DNA from: Enoplolaimus lenunculus
Lineage: Eukaryota; Nematoda; Enoplea; Enoplida; Thoracostomopsidae
NCBI GenBank assembly: GCA_030248215.1
Contig: JASANG010003576.1
Location: 1-64,000, forward strand
Direction: 5' to 3'
DNA: 64,000 bases
The position numbers and the translations under genes were made by a program. Below the pieces are notes generated by a model. That model was given only the letters and a program-made list of their open reading frames with translations. It made no database searches and was not told the DNA's origin. Below are positions 54,701-63,788 of the stretch, piece after piece; position 1 is the first letter of the stretch, and each line of letters begins with the position of its first letter.

Positions 54701-56585
54701 ATTAATTATCCGGCTCCGTTCGGATATTAAATTATTCGGCTTCACCATTTCTTCATATCCGGTCGCTCCTAATTTTTATTTGAGTAAAACAAAGGCTCTA
54801 CAAGAGGATCAATAACATTGAAAGCATTTTTCTATACAGTACTGTGATTCATATCATTATTTACTATTTGATATTTTTAATTTCCAGTATCGTGTATGTT
54901 TTCTGATTGTATTAACACCAGGGTGGCACCGAATTTACGATTTGACCGAAGCCGAATTCGAATCCATTGCTAATTTGTCGAATCCGAAACCGAATCCGAA
55001 TACTTCATGTTGCAAATTTCAGATATATCTATAATTTGTTTCAGAATTTCAACGCAATGCCAGCCGTATAACTTTTAATACGTTAATATATTTCGTCCCG
55101 ACGTCAGTTCTGAGATTTCTCACCTGAAATAAAAATATTGATTTTTATAGCAAGGTGTTTAAAAATTTTATTGCTTAAAAATGAAAAAAACAACATATTG
55201 CCGAACTTTGTTGGGTTCGGCTTTTGGATTCGGCTTTTCCACAACCGAAACCGAATCCGAACCTCAAATTTTTGCCGAATCCGAATCCGAATTTTTGTTG
55301 CTACCCTGATTGACAGGTTTTTATGTTTAAGCCAAACATTGCTAGGCAGATTGAGTTGAACGAAGAAAGTGCTGGTGCCAAGCATATGAAACACGCCAAT
55401 CATAATGCTAATGACTCAGGAAGCGATGGGAACTTATCAAAATATTATAAGGTTGGCCGTGGTAGGGCTGCCAAATTGATAAACTACCAAGCCATACATA
55501 TCGTTTCAATTCAACCCATATGCAGCCAAAGATTTCATGTGTTTTGTAGTGAAAACTGCCCTGTTTATATTTTCCTGTGTTTGCAAATTAGCATTATTGT
55601 TAGCCACAAAAACCGACATTTTGACTTTGAGCATAACGGATAATTTATTTACAAGTTGTGAAATTTATTATTTTTTTTAAATTGTACACAAAATATTTTG
55701 AATTTGAAAACACGCTGAAAAACTCCTGTGTTTAGAAGATAGCATTAATTGGACCACAAATACAACCCTTTTGACGTCGAACATTATTTAGAACTAGTGG
55801 GAAGTGAGTTAGTTTTTAACATAAGCATTTTAATTTTAAGTACAGTTTGAAAAATTCCTCTGTTTACAATAGTATTAGCTTTAGCCATAAAACTGTTCTT
55901 TTGCATTGACTATAAGGAAAACAGGCTACAAAACTCATGGTGTTTACAAAATTAAATGGTAATAATTTTAGTTACAAACTGATCATTAGACTTTGGGCAT
56001 AACGGATAATTTATTTACAAGTTATAAAACTTATTATTTTTTGTTCAAATTCTGTAGCGTAAGAATTTCGATTTCGAGAACAGGCTGAAAACTCCTGTGT
56101 TTACAAAATTAGCATTAATTTTCCTCACAAAACCGATCATTTGACTTTTAGCATTAAGGATATTTATTTACAACTTGTGACATTATTATTTTTCATTCAA
56201 ATTCTGCAGCACAACCTTCAATTTTTAGAACAGGCTGAAAAACTCGTGTATTTACAAATTTGCATTAACTTTAGCCACAAAAACTGCCCTTTTTGAGCCT
56301 GACAATATTACAAGTCGTGAAATTATTAATTCTTTTTTAATTTTGCAACAAACATTTTGATTTCAGGAACAAGCTGAAAAACTAGTGCTTCGTTACAGTC
56401 AAATGTATGTCAAATCAATCTTTCGGAAATTAATCAAATTTCCAGTTAGGCCGTTAGAAGGCGTCAGCGATCTTTCCCCATTACATTGCTCACACTCACA
56501 GTGCCTTTGCCAATTCGTTCAGATGCAACATTTTGTTAAATGTGAATCCAAAAAGAACCGATGCGCCAACATGCAATGTTGCTGA
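43678..56585 (+). CDS. TMEM268-like two-pass membrane protein, nine exons
   Basis: Predicted exons 43678-43911, 48752-49022, 51192-51307, 52834-52996, 53161-53237, 53547-53657, 54294-54329, 55317-55451 and 56367-56585 all have GT-AG borders, join in phase and give 453 residues. The first ~170 residues are Ser-rich and disordered. Then come ITPPVFDAYKIPAS and LPVEEYVVAMERLIKDYR, a membrane segment at about 236-255 and another at 264-284, a cytosolic helix (IDKAKQQCVADINEMF, KHNVILGLDDHGQMSC), ILFIYFKIADCI, and an end with LRYSQMYVKSIFRKL and CSHSQCLCQFVQM. The order and spacing match vertebrate TMEM268 (FD..IP before LP..QY, two adjacent membrane segments, RVLLGVTD, WFVYFDLENC, final CPCQLIE). 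Molecular role poorly known. Divergent from the POU gene; introns 1, 2, 3 and 7 hold transposons. Confidence 0.72.
44085..48293 (-). mobile_element. Non-LTR retrotransposon (LINE), RNase H-bearing, Ingi/I-like, damaged
   Basis: A 4.2-kb, GC-rich LINE lying antisense in TMEM268-like intron 1. It codes in order: a 2A motif (48257-48283), a PHD-type zinc finger (C-x2-C, C-x2-C, WVHRRC, YLCPNC), an APE-like endonuclease (LNTNGIKA, QETKL, GVLVLV, AGDFND, GSDHLPIL), reverse transcriptase (DFTKAYDRVW, PQGSVLAPLLW, YADDTAL at 45918-45938), RNase H (WCDGS, KAELTAIKYALD, WVPGHVGLEGNENTD) and a C-terminal knuckle CDRCGEPDSISHVLLHC. It ends at a stop at 44109, a very short 3' UTR and an (AAG)n tail. The single ORF carries one frameshift near 47550 and in-frame stops at 44745 and 44538. 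No AUG precedes the 2A, so the 5' end may be truncated. RNase H, single ORF and N-terminal 2A point to the Ingi clade or a relative. Confidence 0.9.
48257..48283 (-). other. 2A ribosome-skipping motif of the LINE
   Basis: In frame with the PHD finger, nine codons spell GDVEENPGP, preceded by NLRQA. This is an exact fit to the D-V/I-E-x-N-P-G-P rule of 2A peptides, where the ribosome skips the bond between Gly and Pro. In trypanosome L1Tc/ingi and some animal non-LTR elements such motifs sit near the N-terminus. Here 2A would separate a short leader from a protein that starts at the Pro some seven residues before the first zinc-finger cysteine. An in-frame stop lies 12 codons upstream of the Gly and no ATG intervenes. 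Confidence 0.85.
48700..48729 (+). repeat. TTA microsatellite in intron 1
   Basis: A run of TTA triplets 22 bp upstream of the exon 2 acceptor. Confidence 0.8.
48752..49022 (+). CDS. TMEM268-like exon 2
   Basis: Acceptor TATGCTTTTAG|AATGG, donor GTTAA|GTAAGT (phase 1). Codes NGPPAPPKVSLASSSGRRSG and a Ser/Gln/Asn-rich cytosolic region. Confidence 0.65.
49868..51169. mobile_element. Long hAT-like element in intron 2 (about 1.3 kb)
   Basis: Left end CACGCAACCGGAACTATAAA, right end CCGGAATTCCGGTTGCAACCTAA. The flanks CATGTAAA and CATGTGTG share five bases, a worn 8-bp duplication. The inside near 50910-51130 matches 30090-30330. No transposase frame is preserved. Its right end lies 22 bp before exon 3. 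Confidence 0.55.
51192..51307 (+). CDS. TMEM268-like exon 3
   Basis: Acceptor ATTGATTTCAG|CGAAT, donor TTAACG|GTTAGT. Codes NGKPLANIRPGNASCAWITP then PVFDAYKIPASLTSNKLT, corresponding to the FD..IP segment before the membrane region in TMEM268. Confidence 0.68.
51381..51781. mobile_element. hAT-like MITE in intron 3 (401 bp)
   Basis: Left end CAGGGTTCCAACAGGAAC, right end AGGAATTCCGATGGTACTGTG. The flanks CTAAATTG and CTCTATTG form an 8-bp duplication with two changes. Confidence 0.65.
51782..52833. other. Rest of intron 3; nothing recognised
   Basis: AT-rich intron sequence. The open frames on both strands near 52036-52368 have no domain or splice support. Confidence 0.45.
52834..52996 (+). 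CDS. TMEM268-like exon 4 (first membrane segment)
   Basis: Acceptor TAGGTTGTTTTAG|CTGCC, donor GCCGAG|GTACTT (phase 1). Codes LPVEEYVVAMERLIKDYR, a basic stretch (LYRRL) and the hydrophobic VVAWLIIAVLILIGVILG, flanked on the inside by positive residues. Confidence 0.75.
53161..53237 (+). CDS. TMEM268-like exon 5 (second membrane segment)
   Basis: Acceptor CTTTGTGTTTTAG|ACATGG; donor AACAAA|GTTTGT is weak but keeps phase 0 and avoids a stop just downstream. Codes DMALFGIGWFFVLGLGILAC, a second membrane span. Confidence 0.65.
53547..53657 (+). CDS. TMEM268-like exon 6
   Basis: Acceptor GTGCTGTTGCAG|ATTGAC, donor GTGTCG|GTGCGT, 37 codons. Codes IDKAKQQCVADINEMFIKHN then VILGLDDHGQMSCHKVS, aligned with the RVLLGVTD region of TMEM268. 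Confidence 0.75.
54294..54329 (+). CDS. TMEM268-like exon 7 (12 codons)
   Basis: Acceptor TTTTTTAAATTTCAG|ATCC, donor TGCATA|GTACGT. Codes ILFIYFKIADCI, matching the LWFVYFDLENCV motif of TMEM268. Reading past the donor stays open for some 35 codons into the adjoining hAT MITE, so a longer form is possible. Confidence 0.62.
54363..54771. mobile_element. hAT-like MITE in intron 7, first (409 bp)
   Basis: Left end CAAGGTTCGAACGGATATCC, right end ATATCCGGTCGCTCCTA. The flanks ATTTGTAT and ATTTTTAT are an 8-bp duplication with one change. It starts 33 bp after exon 7. Confidence 0.65.
54919..55308. mobile_element. hAT-like MITE abutting the exon 8 acceptor (390 bp)
   Basis: Left end CAGGGTGGCACCGAATTTAC, right end TTTGTTGCTACCCTG. 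The flanks ATTAACAC (54911-54918) and ATTGACAG (55309-55316) fit an 8-bp duplication with two changes. The right-hand copy ends in the AG used as the exon 8 splice acceptor. Confidence 0.75.
55317..55451 (+). CDS. TMEM268-like exon 8
   Basis: Acceptor CTGATTGACAG|GTTTTT, donor TATAAG|GTTGGC, 45 codons in phase 0. Codes VFMFKPNIARQIELNEE and a His/Asn/Ser-rich variable loop. Confidence 0.6.
55540..56366 (+). repeat. Tandem repeat in intron 8 that resembles the exon 9 border
   Basis: About five irregular units of roughly 150-170 bp share GAACAGGCTGAAAA-CTCCTGTGTTTAC, TTAGCATTAATTT-AGCCACAAAA and AACGGATAATTTATTTACAA. The last unit runs into exon 9, whose first bases are GAACAAGCTGAAAAACTAGTG. 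Confidence 0.7.
56367..56585 (+). CDS. TMEM268-like exon 9 (stop codon)
   Basis: Acceptor TTTTGATTTCAG|GAACAA; 72 codons then TGA at 56583. Codes EQAEKLVLRYSQMYVKSIF and CSHSQCLCQFVQM, corresponding to the conserved C-terminus of TMEM268 with its CPCQ-like cysteine pair. No clear AATAAA signal follows closely. Confidence 0.75.
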   Translation, partial: EQAEKLVLRYSQMYVKSIFRKLIKFPVRPLEGVSDLSPLHCSHSQCLCQFVQMQHFVKCESKKNRCANMQCC

Positions 56586-56636
56586 CGTTTTTTCTTTGGA
56601 AATTTGGCATAAAAAACAAATCTCAAGCAAGTAATG

Positions 56637-56683
<47 letters not shown>
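56637..56683 (+). repeat. ATA microsatellite
   Basis: A pure run of about 15 AAT triplets some 50 bp after the TMEM268-like stop codon. Confidence 0.9.
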
Positions 56684-56684
<1 letters not shown>

Positions 56685-57027
56685 TTGTTTGTTAATTTTT
56701 ACTTGTGCATAATACTGAATGCTAAATCTATGGTTTCAGTTAATGCAAGTAATGTCCCGAGCTCAAATTTCGGTGGGTATAATGGTTAGAGGCACTAGCC
56801 AGGTTTAACTGCTATTTCATACCTGTTTTATTATTGATTTGGCCTTAAACCACCGCAGGTACATGAAAATCTAAAGCATTTTTGCTAGTATAGATTGGCA
56901 GAATTATGCAGCTGCCTAAAACATACTATTGCATTAGTTCAATAATTCTGAAACGGAAAGTATCGTTTTCGTTTACTTATCAAAGCCATTACAGTTCTGT
57001 TAACTCAGTGAATTTTATTGGCAGAAT

Positions 57028-57693
57028 CAGGGATGGGCAGAGACCCAACCTACCGAGACAGAGACTCTCGGTCTCGTTGCCGAAAATAGAAATAAGATTT
57101 TCTTACGAAAACATTTGAATATTTTATCTGCTTTGAATTTCCACGTCATACAATTAAACTAATAAATCGACGCCAAAATTTATTTTTCACTAATGACTAC
57201 TGTCGCCATACCCTTCGATCAGGCTCGGGACAAATTACACTGTCTCGAAACACCCTCGGTACAGTCCCTAATTCACAGCTATGGTGTTGTTTTTGTTCCC
57301 GGGCAAACTTTTGTAACAGCGTGACGCTACAAATGCGGATAACCAATAATTTTTTAAGCGATGCCCTAATTGTTTTAAACGCGAAAATGCAACTATCATG
57401 GCTTTGTCACAATAAAATCAAAAATGTTTTGGGTTCCTTTCAAAAATAGAATGAGGGATAACCGGAGGGGTCATTTTGTTTTTCAAATCGCTGAATAACC
57501 AGGTAGCGGCACTCCACAATCGTTCGCTGTGTGTGTTGGTAGGCGAAATGCGCAAGTGCTTCCGAGCCAAAGCTGCAATCTAGGAAAATTTTTTGTGATT
57601 GCTTATGATCGTCGATTTTTCACCTCATTGTCTCGGTTTGCAAACCACCGAGACTGAAAAAAGCGAGACCGAGACCGAAGCCGCCCATTCCTG
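57028..57693. mobile_element. hAT-like MITE, GAGACCGAG-rich (666 bp)
   Basis: Left end CAGGGATGGGCAGAGACC, right end GCCGCCCATTCCTG. The flanks GGCAGAAT and GCCAGAAC are an 8-bp duplication with two changes. Subterminal GAGACCGAGAC words occur at both ends. A related end (GAGACCGAGACTACTATCCCTG) is at about 49660-49695. Confidence 0.65.
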
Positions 57694-57766
57694 GCCAGAA
57701 CTACATACAGCATTGATTGTAATCACAATAGTTTTGCATACTAGACTTATATTTTTTGGCAACAAT

Positions 57767-58151
57767 CAGGGTGCAACCGGAATTACAATTTACCGGAACC
57801 GGAATTTGAAAATTTTACCGGAACCGGAACCGGAAAGTGAAAAATGCATTTCACCAAAAATTTCATTTTAATCTTATTTTTCGCTTTATTATTTGTGAAA
57901 TAACCTTAGTCGAACATAGGTATTTATTTTATTTGTTGTATTTTAGATTTTCATCATCGAATGAAGTGAAATCCACCATTAATGGCTTATATTCGGAGTA
58001 CAAGTGGCTTTCAAAAGAGATTCTTAAAAATTAGCAAAGTTAAGAAAACGGCCAAATTATAATACCGGAATTTTTAAATCCGGTAAAAATTTACCGGAAC
58101 CGGAACCGGAAGGTGAAAAAATGCCGGAACCGGAATTCCGGTTGTACCCTG
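57767..58151 (+). mobile_element. hAT-like MITE, 385 bp, copy H2
   Basis: A perfect 8-bp duplication GCAACAAT (57759-57766, 58152-58159); ends CAGGGTGCAACCGGAATTAC / GGAATTCCGGTTGTACCCTG. Near-twin of H1 (41378-41762) in inverse orientation. The 65-codon frame at 57837-58034 differs from that of H1 by only three residues (RF for CS, N for T) and includes an acceptor-like TTGTATTTTAG. Confidence 0.9.
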
Positions 58152-58159
58152 GCAACAAT

Positions 58160-59371
58160 ATAGCTTATAGCTTTGAGATTGCTATACGTATATGCTTGCC
58201 GTGCCGCGCGTCACCACGCATTACATATAAAACTTACTTTTATTTGTAACGTGTGCCACTGTACGGTATAGCGTACCGTTGGAGGTTTTGTTTATCTCTC
58301 TGCCACCAACTTATTTTTGTTAATCTGTTTCGCCAGTGTTGTCTACAATTCATGCATGATTACGTTAATATGGTTTATTGGTTTCGATTTGTGTGTGAAA
58401 AGGCATAATAATCAATTAGAGATGCTATGACGGGGCTCAACCCATCAATTTGCCGAGTTCTGGCCTCTGAAAATCTTAGAAACAATCTTGAGTTGACTCA
58501 TTTGAAAACCAATTTTATATTGCTCGTGTACAACTGATGCAAAATCTGAAGAAACAGCAAATGTTAATATTTTGCTAAATTTATCAAAACATGTAACATG
58601 ATTCACGTCAAAAAATAAAGCATATATAAAATCTCACGGCTTAATTAACATTTTACTTTGACTGTGATCGATTGACTTTCCAGGCACTTAGTACGCACGT
58701 ATCCCATACGCAACTCTTATTTCATATTTAACTGCGCGGTTTTGTGTTGTTTTAATTGTAACGTAAAGTGGGTTCCGCAACATGTTATAGTCTTGCGCAC
58801 TGACAGCGTTGTAAAAACGTAATGCTGGACTTGTATTTCGAATGATACACTTGCATGCAGTATGCAATCACAGATGTGAAAGATTTTATTGCATTTCACA
58901 ACATTGAATTCTATTTCTTTTAATGCTTCATTTTCAGTAACTTTGGAGCTATGGTGTTGCTATTAAGAAATTGTAGAAAACTCTGTAGATGTGTAAATAC
59001 TGAAGATAAATACTATATAACGAGAGCTGAACTGAAGCGAAATCTCTGCGTCGAATTTTAGTCTAAAGTTGTCACAGATTAGAACAACTGGCTATCGCTA
59101 ACGACTAGCAAAAGTTTTTTGGATTATATCAGAAATAAAGAAAACAGTTTATCGAGTAAATTATAAATCTTAGTATGTAAAGCTTTGTAGTGGAAGGAAA
59201 GCATGTAGCTTGTTAACTGTTATACTGAATTCGTGTAATAATGTTCACTTCTCCAGTGTATTTTACTGCTTTTATCTAAATCGGAGCGTAATACTTTTCA
59301 TAAATAGCTACTTGCCTACGTAATCTGCTAATCATATTTATTCTGTACATAAATACATATGCACTGTTAAG
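58160..59371. other. No gene recognised
   Basis: AT-rich intergenic DNA downstream of the TMEM268-like gene. Confidence 0.5.
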
Positions 59372-59797
59372 CAGGTTGCAACCGGATACAAAAAATACCT
59401 GAGCCGAAGCCTACAATATCCGGCCGAAGTCAGATTGTGACATATTACTTTCTCTCAGGTTCCCAAACGAAACTACATTCAATCGGTATCAGATCTAGAG
59501 ATTTTTCGAACCCCAGGCTGTTCTCTTATATTGCGGGCCTAATCATATATAATTTATATGTACCATTACAAGATAATTGTTTCAGAAAGTTCTGTGCTGC
59601 TTATGTTTGACGGAGTTCACGTGAACATGATATCCATGGTTAAAAATAGCAGAATTAACAATTAAAATGCATGTAATAATAGTAAAACAGCAAACGAAAT
59701 CAAAAAACGCTGTTCTGATTCTAATAAATCTCGAATCCGAATTGGAACTCGTTTTACTCGGAATTCCAATCGGAATCGGAATTCTGCTTGCAACCTG
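59372..59797. mobile_element. hAT-like MITE variant (426 bp)
   Basis: The ends CAGGTTGCAACCGGATAC and AATTCTGCTTGCAACCTG are inverted repeats of the CAGGGTGCAACC type. The flanks do not show a convincing duplication. Confidence 0.6.
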
Positions 59798-62605
59798 CTT
59801 GGCATAACTTGTCATATATTTGTTTTTACAAGGGTTTTCGTTTTAGTACCAACTGGCTTTGCTGCTATACGATTTGTATTTAATTTAGAACTTTACTGTG
59901 AAATGTTAAGATTATGGTCATTACTACTAGCAGTTTAATAATAGAGTTAAATTTAGCGATATCAATCGGGCTCGATAATGTGAAATACCGAAGCTGAATG
60001 TCCGGTTTTCACTGGTCCGGCATATCTGTGTGCACTCGTGTTCTAAGTGTAGTTTGTCGATTTCTGCAATGGCTTGATGATTTTTCAGTTGAGCTTGTAA
60101 AATGGTCGTCTATTGTGTAGTTTTACGTCATAGCACGAAGTAAAAACCAGACCGAATGTCTGTTAATAAGATAATAAAAAATTATATTTATTTGCAAGAG
60201 ATATGTATGTTGAAAGTGTTAAGAATGAACATTGGCTTTTGTGCAGTTCCATCCGACCTCGAAGCTTAAACCTAAGTCTAGGCTATGTGAAAAGCTGAAA
60301 ACTTTGAAAACTGTGGCGGAAAGTGTACAACGGCCTGGTATTATATTTTGATATGATGCAAAATTGCATATGTACTTGTGCTGTGATCCGTTTGAGCACT
60401 GTATTATATTTATTGGCACTATTCACTGTTCACTCAGCGTTGTGATTGTACATAACATTTTTATTACTTAAATTGTATTTCACTTCTAATTGGTTACGTA
60501 TTTGTGTGCCGCCTCATTTTGATTTCTTGTTTAGTCGTTTAGGGTGGTTACAGGGCTAAATTTCGCTGGAAATATTACTGAATGTTGATTAAGCTGCAAG
60601 ACCAGGATTTGTAACTCAAAACTAGAAACAAAATTTAGATGTTTAGTTAGCAAATTTTAGTATATATCTACTACGCAGGTGTTGGTAAATCTTTTTGTTT
60701 AACGCTTATTTCTTCCAAAATATCGGTATTTTTTCTCAAAATTGCACCAAAAGTTAAAACAAAACGCACGAAACAATGAAATATTGTGAAAAAAGCTAAA
60801 TTTCACTACCGAAATTGTGGGAACTTCCTGCAGAAATACTACCGGTACTAGAGACAGAGCTCCGGTCGTACCCTGGTGCTAAGCTATTCTAAACTTATAT
60901 TCCGACGTCATATTTTGCTCAAATTAGTTTTATTGAAGTCTGCTTGGTTCTGCTTCATAATAAAATTGGTGTGAAACTTTTGAACCAACATAATGGGTTT
61001 TGGTGACCTCCAGATTTTCGGTAGCTGACATACGTATATAGTAAACGAGATTTAATTTTAAATGCACTTTACATACACTTGTATTTATTAACTATATATG
61101 CTTTTTAATGTCAAGTAGTTTAACTATCGGTTGTGTGACTACTGTGTTTTTGGACCAATTTTATATTTTTTCTGGCCGAGTTAATTTCATATTTTTGGCC
61201 ATGTATTGTATTTTGTTCACGCCAGTGTTATTATGAATTATTATGCAGTATAAAATCTTAAGCCGATACAAAGCGAAATCACGTAGGTGATTTTATTTGA
61301 TTAAAGAATACTGCGAAATTCTGAAGGTGGAATGGATGGTTTCAAAATTCCAGTACTGGACTAATCCAATATGAATAGTTAAAACTCAGTAACTCGCTGT
61401 ATTTCTTATGCTAACAGTCACGGGAAGCTTGTAGTGTCTCCTCATTTTCTCTGATTAAGTCTCATAGTCTTGTATCATGCACAATTTTTCAAATATTCAG
61501 ACCTGACACGCAGTAGTTGAATGCTGAGCAACATTGTGCCTAAGCATGTAAATCACACTGTGTGGTATTTTTGTACACGCTGTCTAGCTGTACACTCGGA
61601 CTTGTAGCCAAGAGGGACAGGGAGGTTCAGCCCCACCCACCCTCTGAAAAAAATTTTGGCCCTCGCTTAGAAAATTTTCAACCTTGCTTGTAAGTCACTG
61701 AAAACTATTCTATGCGCTTCCTGAAATATTTTAGCCCACGGCCTGTGTATACTTCAGAAAATTCCCAATTGCCTACATGTTAACACGTGATTGGGTTGAA
61801 TAAGCAGAGATACTTCTGTTTGGAAGTTTGTAGTTTTAATTTCATTAATACAGCGTTTTGTTAAAGTCAGAAATTGAAGGAGTTGTTTGAACTGTATCAT
61901 TTAATTGATTTATTATCGTATTCGTACTGCATTACGAACTGCGGCCTTTTTCTTTGATATTTTCGGAAAACATTCGATAATTTTGAACTTCCTTAGTTGC
62001 TTTAGATTATGATGTTTAAGAAACTTTTAATGTTTAAGAAACTTTTTGAATTAATAAAACAAGAAATTTAATTTGAAAGTTTTATAGATTGTTATCCCCC
62101 TCTGAAATCCTGGCTACACTTCAATAGCTCAATAGCATAGCGCATTTTTTTAATTTTTTTATGCAGTGCTTACATAATTTGGACATGAAATCTATTAATA
62201 TTTAATGAATTACGAAGCGACATAATTGAATAAAATTGATAATGCGTCTTGTACGGGTTTAATACAGAGAAGTTACTCACATGCTGTGGTACTTGAAGCT
62301 GCTCAGAATTACAAATTGGTAGTGGCTGACTTTTGTCTGCACACCAGGCAGTAAAATCTGTTTTTTCTGGCGTGCGTGACGGAAATTGTCTCAGATAAAC
62401 ACAAAAATCGTTATCTGGTTGCTCCATGCTTTTACAAATCAAAAATTATTTTCAGAATAATGTAGTTTTTCGGCATACTAAAAGGGTCCGGGGTTTGTTT
62501 GGTGAAAACCCAGCATAATACTTATAGTTTGAATACCGATATGGGTGAGGAACAACACTAGGTCGCAAACGAAACAAACTGGCTTAAGCCTTACATGGAT
62601 TGGAC
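59798..62605. other. Intergenic; solo hAT end and an unnamed repeat
   Basis: A hAT-type right end (CTCCGGTCGTACCCTG) stops at 60875 without a clear left partner. Positions about 61600-62113 begin GTAGCCAAGAGGGACAGG and close with CCCCCTCTGAAATCCTGGCTAC, possibly one element with GTAGCCA ends. No gene supported. Confidence 0.4.
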
Positions 62606-63197
62606 CAGGGTGCGATCGGAGCTCTGGCTCCGGCAAAAAATAGGCCTCGGCTTCCGTTGAATTTTTGCCGAAGATTCCGGCAATTTCAGTTGTCAAAGTA
62701 AGCGTTATAAAACCAAGCGATTTAGCTAGATATCAGGGTTCAACCGGAGGTGAAAAATACCGGAGCCGGAGGTCAACGGAACTTGCCGGAGGTGAGGGGA
62801 AATTAAGCAGTAAAAGTGATGGTTAATTAGTTAATTTTAGCCAATGTCTGCAAAAAGTTGTTAAGTTGTTTGGTTTCATGCTAATTTTCTGCCAAATTTC
62901 GGCAATTCTTTCATAAAAATTGTGACAAGTTAATCGAAACGCGATAAACAGATAAATTTGGAAAATTATGCAAAAATTCTACCGGAGCCGGAGGTCGATT
63001 TTCGGCCGGAGCTGGAGGCAGACCTCCGGTTGTACCCTGCTAGTTATTACAGATATTTGCTTGAATAGACAATTAAACATCATTGCAATTATCTAATTGT
63101 ACCTCATCGTCGGCGCCGTCCAATTTGTTTGACCTCAGGTTCTATTTAGTTTATTTGACCTCAGACTTCGGTATTCCTCTCCTCCGGTTGCACCCTG
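62606..63197. mobile_element. Outer hAT-like element containing a second one
   Basis: Left end CAGGGTGCGATCGGAGCTC, right end CCTCCGGTTGCACCCTG. The flanks GATTGGAC and GTATTGAC agree at five of eight bases. The element at 62734-63039 sits inside, so the pairing of these ends is inferred. Confidence 0.45.
62734..63039. mobile_element. hAT-like MITE, CCGGAGCCGGAGG type (306 bp)
   Basis: Left end CAGGGTTCAACCGGAGGTG, right end GACCTCCGGTTGTACCCTG. The flanks CTAGATAT and CTAGTTAT are an 8-bp duplication with one change. Confidence 0.75.
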
Positions 63198-63450
63198 GTA
63201 TTGACAAGCAGCGAAAAGCAATCGAACGTGAAAATACCAGAACCGGAGCAGAATTATGTAGTAAAGATGATGTTGAGTTTGGTAATTGCAACAGTAATGT
63301 GTATGTATGTTAGTGTTGTGCATTTACCACTTTTTCTACTTTCCGGCGGCCAACGCGACGTTTTAATCGCGGCCGGCAGGCCGGCCAATATACTAATTTT
63401 TAAAAATAGCAAACATTTTTATAATGGTATCGGTCAATGTTACTTCTTTA

Positions 63451-63759
63451 AAGGCCGTCCCATTTTCCCGGGACAGAAATGTACCAGGACTACCCGTCCC
63501 ATTTTCCCGGGACAGCGATGTACCAGGAGTACATTCAAAAAATATAATTGGGACAGCGGGACAGATGCGACAGATGGGCCACTTGGGACAGATGGGACAA
63601 ACGGGACAGTGGGGACAGATGAAACAGTTGGGACAAACGGGACAATTTGGACAGATATATATTTATCCTACTTAAATATATCTGCCTGTGCATATGTAAA
63701 CAGGAGCGCATAAGTGTGCACTCCGGGTATATTTGTGTCCCGGGAAATTGGACGGCCTT
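63451..63759. mobile_element. TA-flanked MITE with GGACAG core, copy 2 (309 bp)
   Basis: Ends AAGGCCGTCCCATTTTCCCG / CGGGAAATTGGACGGCCTT with TA on both sides. The first ~30 bp are partly duplicated just inside (CCCGTCCCATTTTCCCGGGA). The core is a GGGACAGATGGGAC-type run. Shorter than copy 1 at 11579-12371. Confidence 0.75.
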
Positions 63760-63788
63760 TATAGTAACATGGGCCATGGTATATATCA

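Noticed and set aside
54888-54918. Separate exon starting TATCGTGTATG before the hAT MITE
   Set aside because: It is better explained as the original pyrimidine tract of the exon 8 acceptor, displaced by the insertion; using it would run into the MITE.
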